Part shown: positions 1 to 19,466 of the stretch, in pieces
How positions within the stretch are numbered: the stretch's first letter is position 1
How the letters are laid out: each line of letters starts with the position of its first letter
Notes under the pieces: model-generated
Databases searched by the model: none
Seen by the model: only the letters and a program-made list of their open reading frames with translations
Told to the model about the DNA's origin: nothing
Assembly (NCBI RefSeq): GCF_019084075.1
Contig: NZ_JAHREN010000001.1
Span: 4,304,501-4,368,500 of the forward strand
Origin: Siccirubricoccus sp. G192
Lineage (GTDB): Bacteria > Pseudomonadota > Alphaproteobacteria > Acetobacterales > Acetobacteraceae
Direction: 5' to 3'
DNA: 64,000 bases
Translations under genes and position numbers: made by a program

Positions 1-224
1 GCGAAATGGCCGCGATTGGCCTTGGTGACATTCTTCGGCTTCGCCCGGCCGATGCCGAGCTGCAGCGCATCGTAGCCGTCCTTCTCCTCGGAGCGGCGGG
101 CGATTACCCGCACCTCATCGAGGTGGAGCACGGTCACGGGGACCGTGCTGCCATCGTCGTTGAACAGCCGGGTCATGCCCAGCTTCTTGGCGATCAGGCC
201 GGTACGGCCGGTTTTGGCGGCCAT
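1..224 (-). CDS. rplC: 50S ribosomal protein L3, N-terminal part (cut by window edge)
   Basis: Large-subunit protein that binds 23S rRNA and is needed early in assembly. The visible N-terminus (ATG at 224) reads [20 protein letters not shown], the standard L3 start, followed by the conserved [11 protein letters not shown] region. The C-terminal two thirds lie outside the window. It follows rpsJ by 20 bp in the same direction, as at the start of the S10 operon, so it is probably co-transcribed with rpsJ and tuf. The identification rests on about 74 residues but is clear. Confidence 0.95.
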   Translation of the reverse strand, partial: MAAKTGRTGLIAKKLGMTRLFNDDGSTVPVTVLHLDEVRVIARRSEEKDGYDALQLGIGRAKPKNVTKANRGHF

Positions 225-244
225 GACAGATGACTCCCCCGACC

Positions 245-553
245 TCAGAGCTTGATCTCGACATCCACGCCAGCGGCCAGGTCGAGCTTCATCAGCGCGT
301 CCACGGTCTGCGGAGTGGGGTCGACGATATCAAGCAGGCGGCGATGCGTGCGAATCTCAAACTGCTCGCGGCTCTTCTTGTCGATATGCGGCGAACGGTT
401 GACGGTGAAGCGCTCGATCTGCGTTGGCAGCGGGATAGGCCCGCGCACCCGGGCGCCGGTCCGCTTCGCGGTGTTGACGATCTCCCGCGTGCTCCCATCG
501 AGCACGCGGTGATCGAACGCCTTGAGGCGGATGCGGATATTCTGGCTTTCCAT
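245..553 (-). CDS. rpsJ: 30S ribosomal protein S10 / NusE
   Basis: 102 residues, the usual length. S10 sits in the 30S head and, as NusE, joins the Nus antitermination complex with NusB and NusG. The start [19 protein letters not shown] and the motif RGPIPLPT are diagnostic. It lies 18 bp downstream of tuf and 20 bp upstream of rplC on the same strand. This is the usual junction between the str and S10 operons in Alphaproteobacteria. Confidence 0.98.
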   Translation of the reverse strand: MESQNIRIRLKAFDHRVLDGSTREIVNTAKRTGARVRGPIPLPTQIERFTVNRSPHIDKKSREQFEIRTHRRLLDIVDPTPQTVDALMKLDLAAGVDVEIKL

Positions 554-571
554 GGTATGCGGGCCTGCGCC

Positions 572-1759
<1,188 letters not shown>

Positions 1760-1786
1760 CGTCGTCGTCCCCGATCGGGTCTGCGG

Positions 1787-2263
1787 TTACCAGCGGTAAT
1801 GGCTGAAGGCCTTGTTGGCCTCTGCCATCCGGTGGGTGTCCTCACGCTTCTTCACGGCCGTGCCGCGGTTGTTCGCCGCGTCCATCAGCTCGCCGGAGAG
1901 GCGCTCTTCCATCGTGTTTTCGCCGCGCTTGCGCGCCGCTTCGATCAGCCAGCGGATCGCCAGGGCCTGGCGGCGCTCGGGCCGCACCTCGACCGGAACC
2001 TGGTAGGTGGCGCCGCCGACGCGGCGGCTCCGCACCTCCACGGCCGGCTTCACGTTGTCCATCGCCTCATGGAACAGGCGCAGCGGATCGCCACTCGGGC
2101 CCGCACGGCGCTTCAGGGTATCCATGGCGGCGTAGACAATGCGCTCGGCAGTGCTCTTCTTGCCGTCATACATCAGCACGTTCATGAAACGGCTGAGCAC
2201 GAGGTCCCCGAATTTCGGGTCAGGCAGCACTTCGCGCTTTTCGGCGCTATGACGGCGAGACAT
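1787..2263 (-). CDS. rpsG: 30S ribosomal protein S7
   Basis: 158 residues, normal for alphaproteobacterial S7, which nucleates assembly of the 30S head on 16S rRNA. The start [20 protein letters not shown] and the motif [16 protein letters not shown] are characteristic. It begins 12 bp after rpsL ends, on the same strand. The next gene is tuf rather than fusA, the odd feature of this operon. Confidence 0.98.
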   Translation of the reverse strand: MSRRHSAEKREVLPDPKFGDLVLSRFMNVLMYDGKKSTAERIVYAAMDTLKRRAGPSGDPLRLFHEAMDNVKPAVEVRSRRVGGATYQVPVEVRPERRQALAIRWLIEAARKRGENTMEERLSGELMDAANNRGTAVKKREDTHRMAEANKAFSHYRW

Positions 2264-2275
2264 CCCGGCCTCTCC

Positions 2276-2647
<372 letters not shown>

Positions 2648-2859
2648 GGCGCCCCTTCGTGAACCGTCCGCACGTCCCGCGGCCGCTAAAAGCCAATTCG
2701 CCCGCATGGGGCGCGCCAATGCGCGAACCCTGCAGGCTCCTCGACCCACTCCCGGCCTCAGCTCACCCCTACTGGGGAAGCGGCGCCGGCAGCGCAGCGT
2801 TGTGGACCAATCTCTCAGCAAGTCCTGCGCCGTAGCGCCCAGTCTTGCCAAGGGCCGGC

Positions 2860-2888
2860 TACCTACGCGGCAGCGGCGGCTTAGTCAA
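2860..2888 (-). promoter_or_regulatory. Candidate promoter of the rpsL (str) operon
   Basis: On the minus strand a TTGACT -35 box (2883-2888) is followed after 17 bp by TAGGTA (2860-2865), a poor match to a -10 box. It lies between the rpoC terminator and rpsL and would give a leader of about 205 nt before the rpsL start. The -35 and spacing are good and the -10 is weak, so this is a tentative call. The rest of 2648-2910 holds no gene I can support. Confidence 0.4.
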
Positions 2889-2914
2889 GCGGTGCATTGC
2901 ACCAGAAAGGAAAA

Positions 2915-2940
2915 GGGCCGGGCCATTACGGGCCCGGCCC
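2915..2940 (-). terminator. Rho-independent terminator after rpoC
   Basis: A perfect 10-bp stem GGGCCGGGCC / GGCCCGGCCC with a 6-nt loop, followed on the minus strand by TTTTCCTTT. It starts about 20 nt past the rpoC stop and separates the rpoBC unit from the rpsL unit. Confidence 0.85.
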
Positions 2941-2960
2941 CCTCAAGCAGCGCAGGCCGC

Positions 2961-7203
<4,243 letters not shown>

Positions 7204-7212
7204 ACATTGCGG

Positions 7213-11391
<4,179 letters not shown>

Positions 11392-11503
11392 GCCTGTCCC
11401 GTGTCCCTCTCGCCCGGCCAGCCCGCCCGGCGCCGATCATGTTCCCAACTGCCGCCCGTCCCCGCAGGCGCGGCCAAGGGGCCGCCGCGGGGAAGGAACG
11501 GCA

Positions 11504-11538
11504 GCACGGGCGGCGACCCTCGCGGTCCCCGCCCGTGC
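11504..11538 (-). other. Hairpin in the rplL-rpoB intercistronic region
   Basis: A perfect 10-bp stem GCACGGGCGG/CCGCCCGTGC with a 15-nt loop in the 203-bp gap between rplL and rpoB; further GC-rich pairing follows around 11450-11490. In E. coli the same gap carries an attenuator and an RNase III site. A comparable role here is inference. No T tract is seen. Confidence 0.45.
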
Positions 11539-11594
11539 CTTCGCAGTGCATTGTCCGGACCCCATGGCCGATGCCGGGGGCCGGTGATGCGGCC

Positions 11595-11978
11595 TTACTT
11601 GACTTCGACGGCCGCCCCGTTCTCCTCAAGGACCTTGCGGATCTTCTCCGCCTCGTCCTTGCTGACCCCTTCCTTCACGACCTTCGGCGCACCCTCGACC
11701 AGGTCCTTGGCTTCCTTCAGCCCAAGACCGGTAATGGTGCGGATCTCCTTGATCACATTGATCTTCTTGTCGCCGGCCTTGGCCAGCGTGACGGTGAACT
11801 CCGTCTGCTCCTCGGCCGGTGCCGCCGCAGCGCCACCGCCAGCAGCGGGCGCAGCCGCCACCGCGGCCGGCGCCGCGGCGGAGACGCCCCACTTCTCCTC
11901 CAGCATCTTGGAGAGCTCAGCGGCCTCCAGGACGGTCAGGCTGGAGAGCTCATCCACCAGCTTTGCGAGATCAGCCAT
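11595..11978 (-). CDS. rplL: 50S ribosomal protein L7/L12
   Basis: 127 residues. Stalk protein, present as several dimers bound to L10, which recruits translational GTPases. An N-terminal dimerisation helix ([19 protein letters not shown]) is followed by an Ala/Pro-rich hinge (about residues 35-57) and the conserved C-terminal domain with [18 protein letters not shown] and [15 protein letters not shown]. It lies 108 bp after rplJ on the same strand. Confidence 0.98.
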   Translation of the reverse strand: MADLAKLVDELSSLTVLEAAELSKMLEEKWGVSAAAPAAVAAAPAAGGGAAAAPAEEQTEFTVTLAKAGDKKINVIKEIRTITGLGLKEAKDLVEGAPKVVKEGVSKDEAEKIRKVLEENGAAVEVK

Positions 11979-12086
11979 GTCTGTGTGCCCTTCGATCTAA
12001 TGGCTTGGCTTGCCGTTTGCAACTCCCGGGCCGGCAAAAGAGGCTTGACCTCCGCCAGAACCCGGTCCGGTCCAGTCTCAGTGCGG

Positions 12087-12611
12087 TCAGGCCGCCTCGG
12101 CCTCGTCCTTCTTCGCGAAGGCACTGAACACCCGCGCCAGTTGCGAACCGGGGGCCTGAAGCACCCCGGCAATGCGCGTCGCCGGGGTCTGGATCAGACC
12201 CAGCAGCTGCGCCCGCAACGTTTCGAGCGAAGGCAGCTCGGCCAGAGCCTTGACCCCATCGGGGTTCAGGGTCTGGACGCCAAGCGCCCCGCCCAGGATC
12301 ACGAACTTGTCGTTTCCCTTGGCGAACTCCACGGCGGTCTTCGCCACCGCCACCGGGTCCGTCGACCACGCAAGCGCGGTCGGACCCTTCAGCAGCGGCT
12401 TGACGCCCTGGAAGCGGGTGCCGTCGAGGGCGAGGGTGGCCAGCCGGTTCTTCGCGACCTTGTACGTCGCCCCTGCGCCCCGCATGCGGCGCCGCAGATC
12501 GCTCACATCCGCGACCGTCAGACCCTTGTTCTGGGCGACGAGCACGAAGGAGGTTTCGGCGAATACCGTGGCGAGGGAGGCGATGAACTCGCGCTTTTCC
12601 GTGCGGTCCAA
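12087..12611 (-). CDS. rplJ: 50S ribosomal protein L10
   Basis: 174 residues from a TTG start at 12611 (M-D-R-T-E-K-R-E-F), preceded by GGAG seven bases upstream. The open frame continues upstream but that part is the untranslated leader. L10 anchors the L7/L12 stalk to 23S rRNA and commonly represses its own operon. [19 protein letters not shown] and [10 protein letters not shown] are typical. The C-terminal helix needed for L7/L12 binding is present, ending KKDEAEAA. Confidence 0.93.
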   Translation of the reverse strand: MDRTEKREFIASLATVFAETSFVLVAQNKGLTVADVSDLRRRMRGAGATYKVAKNRLATLALDGTRFQGVKPLLKGPTALAWSTDPVAVAKTAVEFAKGNDKFVILGGALGVQTLNPDGVKALAELPSLETLRAQLLGLIQTPATRIAGVLQAPGSQLARVFSAFAKKDEAEAA

Positions 12612-12921
12612 ATCCCGTCTCCGTCGGTGACCGGTGCCTTGTGGAGGGGCCCCGGCCGGTTCACTCGGGGGCGCGCCACGGCCCGGGAGACATCCCCCAT
12701 GCCCTGACGAACCCCGGTTCGCCTGTCTGAGCCGGACCACCAAGCCATGCACGCCGCGCGGGCCCTGCCCCCCGCGACGCGAATCTCTCGGCACCCCGTC
12801 TATCGCTGGCGGGGCGGCTGCCCCATTACGGCCCTTGCGGACCACCCGCGGTCTCGGACAGGTTCGGGAGAGGCCGAGGCCCCGCCCTGCCCGCCTGCCC
12901 CGGAGGGCAGGCGAATTCCCG
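12612..12921 (-). promoter_or_regulatory. rplJ leader region
   Basis: About 310 bp without a gene between rplA and rplJ. A GCCTGCCC/GGGCAGGC hairpin lies immediately after the rplA stop. The position matches the L10-L12 autoregulatory leader known in many bacteria, where L10(L12) binds the mRNA. The pairing that would prove this was not demonstrated here, so the function is inferred from position. Confidence 0.4.
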
Positions 12922-13623
12922 TTACGCGCCCGCCGAAAGCGAGGCGATGTCGACCTTCACGCCAGGCCCCATGGAGGAGCTGACGGAAACCCGCCGCACA
13001 TAGGTGCCCTTGGCGCCGGTCGGACGGGCACGCTGGATCGCCTCGACGAAGGCGCGGGCATTCTCCAGCAGCAGGCCGGGCTCGAAGGAGGCCTTGCCGA
13101 TGCCGGCATGGACGATGCCGGCCTTCTCGGCGCGGAATTCCACCTGGCCGGCCTTGGCGGCGGTCACCGCGCCCTTCACGTCCATGGTGACGGTGCCGAG
13201 GCGGGGGTTCGGCATCAGGCCGCGGGGCCCGAGGATCTTACCCAGGCGGCCGACCAGCGCCATCATGTCGGGGGTGGCGATGCAGCGGTCGAACTCGATC
13301 TTGCCTTCCTGCACGGCGGCGGCGAGGTCGTCCGCACCCACCACGTCGGCGCCGGCGGCCAGCGCCTCCTCGGCCTTCGGGCCGCGCGCGAAAACGCCGA
13401 CGCGCACGGTCTTGCCGGTGCCGTTCGGCAGCCCGACCACGCCGCGGACCATCTGGTCGGCGTGGCGCGGATCGATGCCGAGATTCATCGAGATCTCGAT
13501 GGTTTCATCGAATTTGGCCTTCGCATTGGCCTTGGCGATGGCGATCGCCTCCTCCAGCGCAACGGCCTTGTCGCGGTCGAAGCTGGAATAGATCGCCTTG
13601 AGGCGCTTGCCCTGCCTAGCCAT
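12922..13623 (-). CDS. rplA: 50S ribosomal protein L1
   Basis: 233 residues, normal length. Forms the L1 stalk that moves E-site tRNA. Contains [15 protein letters not shown] and [15 protein letters not shown], the L1 signature around residue 125. Starts [12 protein letters not shown] at 13623, three bases after the rplK stop, so the two are translationally coupled. The C-terminus ends [10 protein letters not shown]. Confidence 0.98.
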   Translation of the reverse strand: MARQGKRLKAIYSSFDRDKAVALEEAIAIAKANAKAKFDETIEISMNLGIDPRHADQMVRGVVGLPNGTGKTVRVGVFARGPKAEEALAAGADVVGADDLAAAVQEGKIEFDRCIATPDMMALVGRLGKILGPRGLMPNPRLGTVTMDVKGAVTAAKAGQVEFRAEKAGIVHAGIGKASFEPGLLLENARAFVEAIQRARPTGAKGTYVRRVSVSSSMGPGVKVDIASLSAGA

Positions 13624-13626
13624 CGG

Positions 13627-14067
13627 TCAGCCCTCCACCACGGTGAGGCCCATGGCGCGGGCCGATCCGGCCAGCATGCGCACCGCGGCATCCTCGTCGT
13701 TGGCGTTCATGTCCTTCATCTTCACCGCCGCGATTTCCCGCAACTGGGTCTTGGTCACCCGGCCGACGCCGCCACCCTTGCCCGGGGTCTGGCTGCCCTT
13801 GTCGAGCTTCGCCGCCTTGAGCAGGAAATAGGTGTTCGGCGGGGTCTTGGTGATGAAGCTGAAGGACCGGTCGGAATAGGCGGTGATCACCACCGGCGTC
13901 GGAGTCCCGGGCTCCATGCCCTGGGTCGCCGCGTTGAATTCCTTCACGAAGGCCATGATGTTCAGGCCGCGCTGGCCGAGCGCCGGACCCACGGGCGGCG
14001 ACGGGTTCGCCTTGCCGGCCGGGATCTGCAACTTGATGTAGCCGGTGATCTTCTTCGCCATGCCCAA
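13627..14067 (-). CDS. rplK: 50S ribosomal protein L11
   Basis: 146 residues. L11 forms the GTPase-associated centre with 23S rRNA and is the site of RelA activation and thiostrepton action. [20 protein letters not shown] and [20 protein letters not shown] are the canonical N-terminal domain. The C-terminal RNA-binding domain carries [21 protein letters not shown] 140-bp gap separates it from nusG. The segment AGAGGA upstream of the ATG is a good ribosome binding site. Confidence 0.98.
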   Translation of the reverse strand: MGMAKKITGYIKLQIPAGKANPSPPVGPALGQRGLNIMAFVKEFNAATQGMEPGTPTPVVITAYSDRSFSFITKTPPNTYFLLKAAKLDKGSQTPGKGGGVGRVTKTQLREIAAVKMKDMNANDEDAAVRMLAGSARAMGLTVVEG

Positions 14068-14207
14068 TCCTCTGTCCTGTCAGAGGCCCGCGGTGCCTGC
14101 GGCCCGGTTTCCCCGGCCTCCCGCGTTCCCTGCAACGCCAAGCGGCCCGGGAAACCCCCAGGCCGCGTCGGCGGAGGCGGGCCTATAGACCCCGCCAGCC
14201 CCCGCGT

Positions 14208-14744
14208 CTAGACCTTCTCGACCTGGCTGTATTCCAGTTCCACCGGCGTCGAGCGGCCGAAGATCGAGACGCTGACCTTCACCCGGCCGCGTTCCTCGTC
14301 CACTTCCTCGACCGAGCCCATGAAGCTGGTGAAGGGGCCGTCGGCCACCCGCACCTGCTCGCCCACCTCGAAGGTGACGCTCGGGCGACGGGGCTTCTCG
14401 ACCCCCTCCCGCACCTGGTTGACGATCCGCTGCGCCTCGGCCTCGGTGATCGGGGCCGGCTTGTTGCGGGCGCCGAGGAAGCCGGTGACCTTCGGCGTAT
14501 CCTTCACCAGGTGCCAGGCCTCGTCCGACATCTCCATCTTCACCAGCACATAGCCGGGGAAGAATTTGCGCTCGGAATTGATCTTCTGGCCGCGGCGGAC
14601 CTCGGTCACCTCCTCGGAGGGGACCAGGATCTCGTCGATCTTGTCGCCGAGCCCCTTCTGCGCCGCCTGCTCCTTGATCTGCTGCGCGATCTTCTTCTCG
14701 AAGCCCGAATAGACGTGGACGACGTACCAGCGCTTCTCGGCCAT
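14208..14744 (-). CDS. nusG: Transcription elongation/antitermination factor NusG
   Basis: 178 residues. Binds RNA polymerase through its NGN domain and couples it to ribosome (S10) or Rho through its C-terminal KOW domain. Starts MAEKRWYVVHVYSGFEKKIA; the NGN core FFPGYVLVKMEM and the KOW segment VGEQVRVADGPFTSFMGSVE are intact. It is 13 bp downstream of secE on the same strand, the universal secE-nusG pair. Confidence 0.98.
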   Translation of the reverse strand: MAEKRWYVVHVYSGFEKKIAQQIKEQAAQKGLGDKIDEILVPSEEVTEVRRGQKINSERKFFPGYVLVKMEMSDEAWHLVKDTPKVTGFLGARNKPAPITEAEAQRIVNQVREGVEKPRRPSVTFEVGEQVRVADGPFTSFMGSVEEVDEERGRVKVSVSIFGRSTPVELEYSQVEKV

Positions 14745-14757
14745 GATTCCCGTTTCC

Positions 14758-14952
14758 TCAGCCGAGTCCGAACACGCCGCGCATGGCCAACGCGATCAAC
14801 TGGTCGGCGACCAGGAAGAACACCGCCGCCAGTGCCGACATTGCCAGCACGAGCCCGGTGGTGATCAGCGTCTCCTTGCGGGTCGGCCAGGTGACCTTCG
14901 CCACCTCCGACCGCACTTCCCGGACGAACAACGCGGGATTCAGCTTGGCCAA
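14758..14952 (-). CDS. secE: Preprotein translocase subunit SecE
   Basis: 64 residues from a TTG start at 14952. Single-membrane-span SecE that stabilises SecY in the inner-membrane Sec channel. The amphipathic segment VREVRSEVAKVTWPTRKETL is the SecE signature, followed by one transmembrane helix (about residues 33-55). It lies between tRNA-Trp and nusG, as in many proteobacteria. Confidence 0.95.
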   Translation of the reverse strand: MAKLNPALFVREVRSEVAKVTWPTRKETLITTGLVLAMSALAAVFFLVADQLIALAMRGVFGLG

Positions 14953-14989
14953 CTCAGCCTACCTTTGCGTTCCATGCACATAGCAGCAC

Positions 14990-15016
14990 GGGTGGCACCC
15001 CATCGGGGCGCCACCC
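14990..15016 (-). other. Hairpin between tRNA-Trp and secE
   Basis: A stem of 11 pairs and one mismatch (GGGTGGCACCCC against GGGGCGCCACCC) with a 3-nt loop in the gap between tRNA-Trp and secE. It is not followed by T residues on the minus strand. It may mark tRNA 3'-end processing or partial attenuation; the role is unproven. Confidence 0.4.
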
Positions 15017-15053
15017 GCAACGAAATCAGATCAGCCCGGCGGGGCCGGAAGAG

Positions 15054-15130
15054 TGGCAGGGGCGGAGGGTCTCGAACCCCCAACCTCCGGTTTTGGAGAC
15101 CGGCGCTCTAGCCAATTGAGCTACGCCCCT
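15054..15130 (-). tRNA. trnW: tRNA-Trp (anticodon CCA)
   Basis: Full cloverleaf on the minus strand. The acceptor AGGGGCG pairs with CGCCCCT, the discriminator is G and the CCA end is encoded. The anticodon loop CTCCAAA gives CCA, and the T loop is GGTTCGAAC. It lies between tuf copy 2 and secE, the conserved tuf-trpT-secE arrangement. Confidence 0.97.
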
Positions 15131-15194
15131 ATCTTGGCGCTTGCATCCGGCCGGCAGGCCAACCCTAGGTGCAAGCGCCGCGTTTGGAAACCCG

Positions 15195-16382
<1,188 letters not shown>

Positions 16383-16494
16383 CGCCCGGCTCCACTACCC
16401 CGTCTGACCCGTTTCACCGACCCCGCAAACCCTTCCCGCCAAGCGGGACCGGCCGGCATCCTCGACCCCTGGCTCACCCCCAGGCCTGCCGCGC

Positions 16495-16568
16495 TGGAGC
16501 GGGTGACGGGAATCGAACCCGCACAACCAGCTTGGAAGGCTGGGGCTCTACCATTGAGCTACACCCGC
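16495..16568 (-). tRNA. trnG: tRNA-Gly (anticodon TCC)
   Basis: Minus-strand cloverleaf. The acceptor GCGGGTG pairs with CACCCGC, with encoded CCA. The anticodon stem CCAGC/GCTGG holds loop CTTCCAA, anticodon TCC; the T loop GGTTCGATTCC is standard. It lies about 110 bp upstream of tuf copy 2. Confidence 0.97.
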
Positions 16569-16680
16569 ATAGCCCAGGCGTACCGACCCGACTCAAGCCG
16601 CCGGCAAACCGAACAGCCCCGCAGCCACCATGCCGCGCGGCCTGATATCTCCCATCGGGATCCTCCGCCACCGCAACCCT

Positions 16681-16700
16681 GCGTCAGGAGATCCTGACGC
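16681..16700 (-). other. Hairpin between tRNA-Tyr and tRNA-Gly
   Basis: GCGTCAGGA and TCCTGACGC form a 9-bp inverted repeat separated by two bases in the 160-bp spacer between the two tRNAs. In RNA it would fold into a tight stem, plausibly a processing signal for the polycistronic tRNA transcript. The rest of the spacer shows nothing recognisable. Confidence 0.35.
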
Positions 16701-16728
16701 AATGGCCGCCGTGGCGGACCGGCCGGAA

Positions 16729-16811
16729 TGGAGGGGGTTGGATTCGAACCAACGTAGGCGCAAGCCAACGGATTTACAGTCCGTCCCCTTTAGCCACTCG
16801 GGCACCCCTCC
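16729..16811 (-). tRNA. trnY: tRNA-Tyr (anticodon GTA)
   Basis: Class II tRNA on the minus strand. The acceptor GGAGGGG pairs with CCCCTCC and the discriminator is A. The anticodon loop CTGTAAA gives GTA, and the long variable arm and T loop GGTTCGAATCC are present. The CCA end is not encoded (TTC follows), unlike the neighbouring tRNA genes. It is the first gene of the tRNA-tuf-secE array. Confidence 0.96.
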
Positions 16812-16863
16812 GTATCCAGCCTTCCGCGCCTGTTTCCAGGCCGGGCCCGCCGGGAGCGCGCGG

Positions 16864-16891
16864 ACTATCCGGTTTCGTCCTGGCCTGTCAA
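16864..16891 (-). promoter_or_regulatory. Promoter of the tRNA-Tyr/Gly-tuf array
   Basis: On the minus strand a perfect TTGACA -35 (16886-16891), 16-bp spacer and GATAGT -10 (16864-16869) lie about 50 bp upstream of the tRNA-Tyr 5' end. A strong sigma-70-type promoter is expected here. Confidence 0.7.
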
Positions 16892-16986
16892 CGTGCCCCG
16901 GCCATCGAGGCGGAATCGTAGCGAGATTCCGCCCCCGCCCGCACGCCACGCCTTGCCAGCGCCGCCGCGCCAGGCAGGATGGCCCG

Positions 16987-17856
16987 ATGCGCCGATCCCC
17001 GCCGCGCCCGCACTCCGCGCCCCATGGCGCCCCTCACGGCGCTCCCCATGGCTCCGACGACCGCCCCGGCGGCCGTGCACCCGGCCGCCCGGGCGCGCCT
17101 CGGCGCGGCCCGCCGCCAGCCGCCGGCAATCCGCGGGAGGGCGGTGTCTGGCTGCATGGGCTGCATCCGGTGGCGGCGGCTCTCGCCAATCCGGCCCGCC
17201 GGCTGCGCCGCCTGCTGCTGACCGAGGAGGCGGAAGCTACCCTCGCCGCCCGGCTGCCGCTGCCCTGGCGCATCGCGCCCGAGCGGGCCGAGCGCGCCCG
17301 GTTCGCCAGCTTCCTGCCGGAGGATTCGGTGCATCAGGGTGCCGCCCTGCTGGCCGACCCGCTGCCCGACATGCCGCTGGACCGGGCGCTGGCGCATGCG
17401 GAGGGGCCGGTCCTGGTGCTCGACCAGGTGACCGATCCACGGAATGTCGGCGCCATCCTGCGCTCCGCCGCCGCCTTCGGCGCCGCGGCCATGGTGCTGC
17501 AGGACCGCCACGCACCGCCCGAGACCGGCACCCTCGCCCGCGCCGCCTCCGGCGCGCTGGAGGTCGTGCCGGTGGTGCGGGAGGTCAACCTGGCCCGCGC
17601 CCTGGGGGAGCTGAAGCGGGCCGGGCTCTGGGTGGTGGGGCTCGACGCCGCGGCGCCGGTGACCCTGGCGCAGGTGGCGCATGGGCTGGACGGAAGGCGG
17701 GTGGCGCTGGTGCTCGGCGCCGAGGGCGAGGGGCTGCGCCGCCTCACCCGCGAAACCTGCGACGAGCTGGCCCGGCTGCCGATCGCGCCCGAGATGGAAA
17801 GCCTGAATGTTTCTGCCGCCGCGGCGGTCGCGCTCTATGAACTCGCGCGCAAATAG
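16987..17856 (+). CDS. rlmB: 23S rRNA (guanosine-2'-O-)-methyltransferase RlmB family (SPOUT)
   Basis: 289 residues from ATG 16987. An N-terminal Pro/His/Arg-rich tail (residues 1-50) precedes an L30e-like RNA-binding part starting at WLHGLHPVAAAL. The SpoU/TrmH catalytic domain follows: LDQVTDPRNVGAILRSAAAF (motif 1), LVLGAEGEGLRRL (motif 2) and MESLNVSAAAAVALYE (motif 3, trefoil knot). Family members methylate the 2'-O of a 23S rRNA guanosine (G2251 in E. coli) using S-adenosylmethionine. It is divergent from the tRNA-Tyr array and 12 bp from the next gene. A relative acting on tRNA cannot be excluded. Confidence 0.88.
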   Translation: MRRSPPRPHSAPHGAPHGAPHGSDDRPGGRAPGRPGAPRRGPPPAAGNPREGGVWLHGLHPVAAALANPARRLRRLLLTEEAEATLAARLPLPWRIAPERAERARFASFLPEDSVHQGAALLADPLPDMPLDRALAHAEGPVLVLDQVTDPRNVGAILRSAAAFGAAAMVLQDRHAPPETGTLARAASGALEVVPVVREVNLARALGELKRAGLWVVGLDAAAPVTLAQVAHGLDGRRVALVLGAEGEGLRRLTRETCDELARLPIAPEMESLNVSAAAAVALYELARK

Positions 17857-17868
17857 GGAAGACGCAGC

Positions 17869-18633
17869 ATGACCGAAGCCGCCGATGCCATCCTCGCCGC
17901 CCGCCGGGAGCGGCGCCTGCTGGCCCCGCTGGGCGCCGCCGCGCCGGCCGACCCGGAAGCGGGCTACGCCATCCAGCGCCAAGTGGCGGAGCGGCTGGGT
18001 GCGGTGCCGCCGGCCGGCTTCAAGATCGGCGCCACCACGAAGCAGATGCAGGACTATCTCGGCCTCACCGGCCCGGCCGCCGGCTTCGTCCCGGCCGAGA
18101 GCCTGCGCCCCAATGACGCGACCCTTCGATTCGCGGATTTCCTGAATGTCGGCGTGGAATGCGAGGTGGGGCTCCGGCTCGGCCGCGACCTGCCGCCCGG
18201 CCCCTGCACGCGCGAGCAGGCGGCGGCGGCGGTGGCGGAGGTCTTCCCGGCCATCGAGATCGTCGAGAAGCGCTATGGCGACCTGGCCGCGCTCGGCACC
18301 CCTACCCTGATCGCCGATCAGGTCTTCCACGCCGCCGGGCTGCTCGGCGCGCCGGTGCCGGATTGGCGCGCGGTGGATCTCGGCGCCGCCCGGGGGGAGT
18401 TGCGGGTGGATGGCCAGGTGCGCGCCGCCGGGCATGGGCGGGATCTGCTCGGCCACCCGCTGGAGGCGCTGGCCTGGCTGGCAGGATCGGGCGCGGCGGC
18501 GGTCTTCGGCGGGCTGCGGGCCGGCCAGGTGGTATGGCTCGGCTCCGTCACGCCGCCGATCTGGCTGGAGGGGCCCTGCCTGGTGGAGGCGGATTTCGAT
18601 CTGCTGGGCATGGCGCGGCTGCGCTTCGTCTGA
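17869..18633 (+). CDS. 2-keto-4-pentenoate hydratase family protein (MhpD-like, FAH fold)
   Basis: 254 residues. Family members hydrate 2-hydroxypenta-2,4-dienoate or decarboxylate 4-oxalocrotonate in aromatic meta-cleavage pathways. Typical segments are AGFKIGATTKQMQDYLG, the metal-binding glutamates in VGVECEVGLRLGRDLP, IEIVEKRYGD and the C-terminal VWLGSVTPPIWLEGPC. No meta-cleavage genes lie nearby, so the real substrate is open. It follows rlmB by 12 bp on the same strand and is probably co-transcribed. Confidence 0.8.
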   Translation: MTEAADAILAARRERRLLAPLGAAAPADPEAGYAIQRQVAERLGAVPPAGFKIGATTKQMQDYLGLTGPAAGFVPAESLRPNDATLRFADFLNVGVECEVGLRLGRDLPPGPCTREQAAAAVAEVFPAIEIVEKRYGDLAALGTPTLIADQVFHAAGLLGAPVPDWRAVDLGAARGELRVDGQVRAAGHGRDLLGHPLEALAWLAGSGAAAVFGGLRAGQVVWLGSVTPPIWLEGPCLVEADFDLLGMARLRFV

Positions 18634-18740
18634 AAAGCCGTTTGGCCAAGGCGGGAAAGCCGGCGTTAACCGGTGGCGGGGCAGGATGCGGTCGCCGCCC
18701 CGGTGGGCGGATCTTTGCCGATGCACGCCAGGATGGCGAC

Positions 18741-18983
18741 ATGGATGGGAAAGCCATGCCGCGCGCCGATTGGAACACACTGCCCGACGAAATGCAGCTC
18801 GCCCTGTCGCGGGAGGCGCTGCGCCGCGCCGCCGAGACCCTGGCCGAACATGCGGAGCTTCTGGCCGAGGAGATGGACCAGGGAACCCTGAACGACCGTG
18901 GCGGCCCGGATGCGCTGCGGCTCTTCGCCGCGGTGGTGCGGACCACCAACCAGGACGCCTTCGGCCCGGTGGGCCATGCCTGA
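18741..18983 (+). CDS. Hypothetical protein, 80 aa
   Basis: Unrecognised small protein. The reading MDGKAMPRADWNTLPDEMQL is followed by a helical acidic segment with two heptad-like stretches (ALRRAAETLAEHAELLAEEM) and ends DAFGPVGHA. An alternative ATG lies five codons later. Composition and third-position GC look like coding sequence. It sits alone between the hydratase and tRNA-Thr. Function unknown. Confidence 0.6.
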   Translation: MDGKAMPRADWNTLPDEMQLALSREALRRAAETLAEHAELLAEEMDQGTLNDRGGPDALRLFAAVVRTTNQDAFGPVGHA

Positions 18984-19016
18984 GCCGCAATACTGGCACC
19001 GGCGCCGCTGCCGGTC

Positions 19017-19071
19017 GAGCCTGGGTGGTTGAGCCTGAGTGGTTGAGCCTGGGCCGCGCCCGCGCTATCGC
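19017..19071 (+). promoter_or_regulatory. Tandem 14-bp repeat and promoter of tRNA-Thr
   Basis: GAGCCTGGGTGGTT (19017-19030) is repeated with one change at 19031-19044 and partly at 19045-19053. The last junction creates TTGAGC (19043-19048), which with a 17-bp spacer and TATCGC (19066-19071) forms a promoter whose start would fall 2-4 bp before tRNA-Thr. An extra TTGAGC occurs one repeat upstream. Confidence 0.5.
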
Positions 19072-19080
19072 TGGCGGCGC

Positions 19081-19155
<75 letters not shown>

Positions 19156-19395
19156 AGCTCCTACAAGTGGCTCCGTGTCGCACCTGCCCGTTCCGGCCGG
19201 ACATGCCGGCGCAGAAGGCGCCAGCCGGCACTGAGTGGGCGTGCCTTCCCGCGGCGGCGGATCGCCCCGATGGGCCAGACCGGATGGCGGCGGTGCCGCC
19301 CCTGGCCCTCATGACGCCAGCAACAAGGCTGGGACGCGCAGCGGAGCCTGCTCAACAAGCCCAGGAGGCACCGCCTTCCCGATGCGCTGGGGCAA

Positions 19396-19421
19396 GCAAC
19401 CCCCTGATCCGGGAGCACGTT
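19396..19421 (+). promoter_or_regulatory. EcfG-like (general stress sigma) promoter of the Mn catalase gene
   Basis: GCAAC (19396-19400), 17-bp spacer, CGTT (19418-19421), 46 bp before the catalase ATG. The alphaproteobacterial EcfG consensus is GGAAC-N16/17-CGTT, so there is one mismatch in the -35. Manganese catalases often belong to this regulon. The rest of the 19156-19466 gap shows no gene. Confidence 0.4.
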
Positions 19422-19466
19422 TGCTGGCCCGGCGCTGAACAGGCGCCCGGCAGGAGAACCGTCCAG

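Noticed and set aside
12612..12845. N-terminal extension of L10
   Set aside because: L10 has no such extension in any family member; the TTG start at 12611 has a ribosome binding site and gives the normal length.
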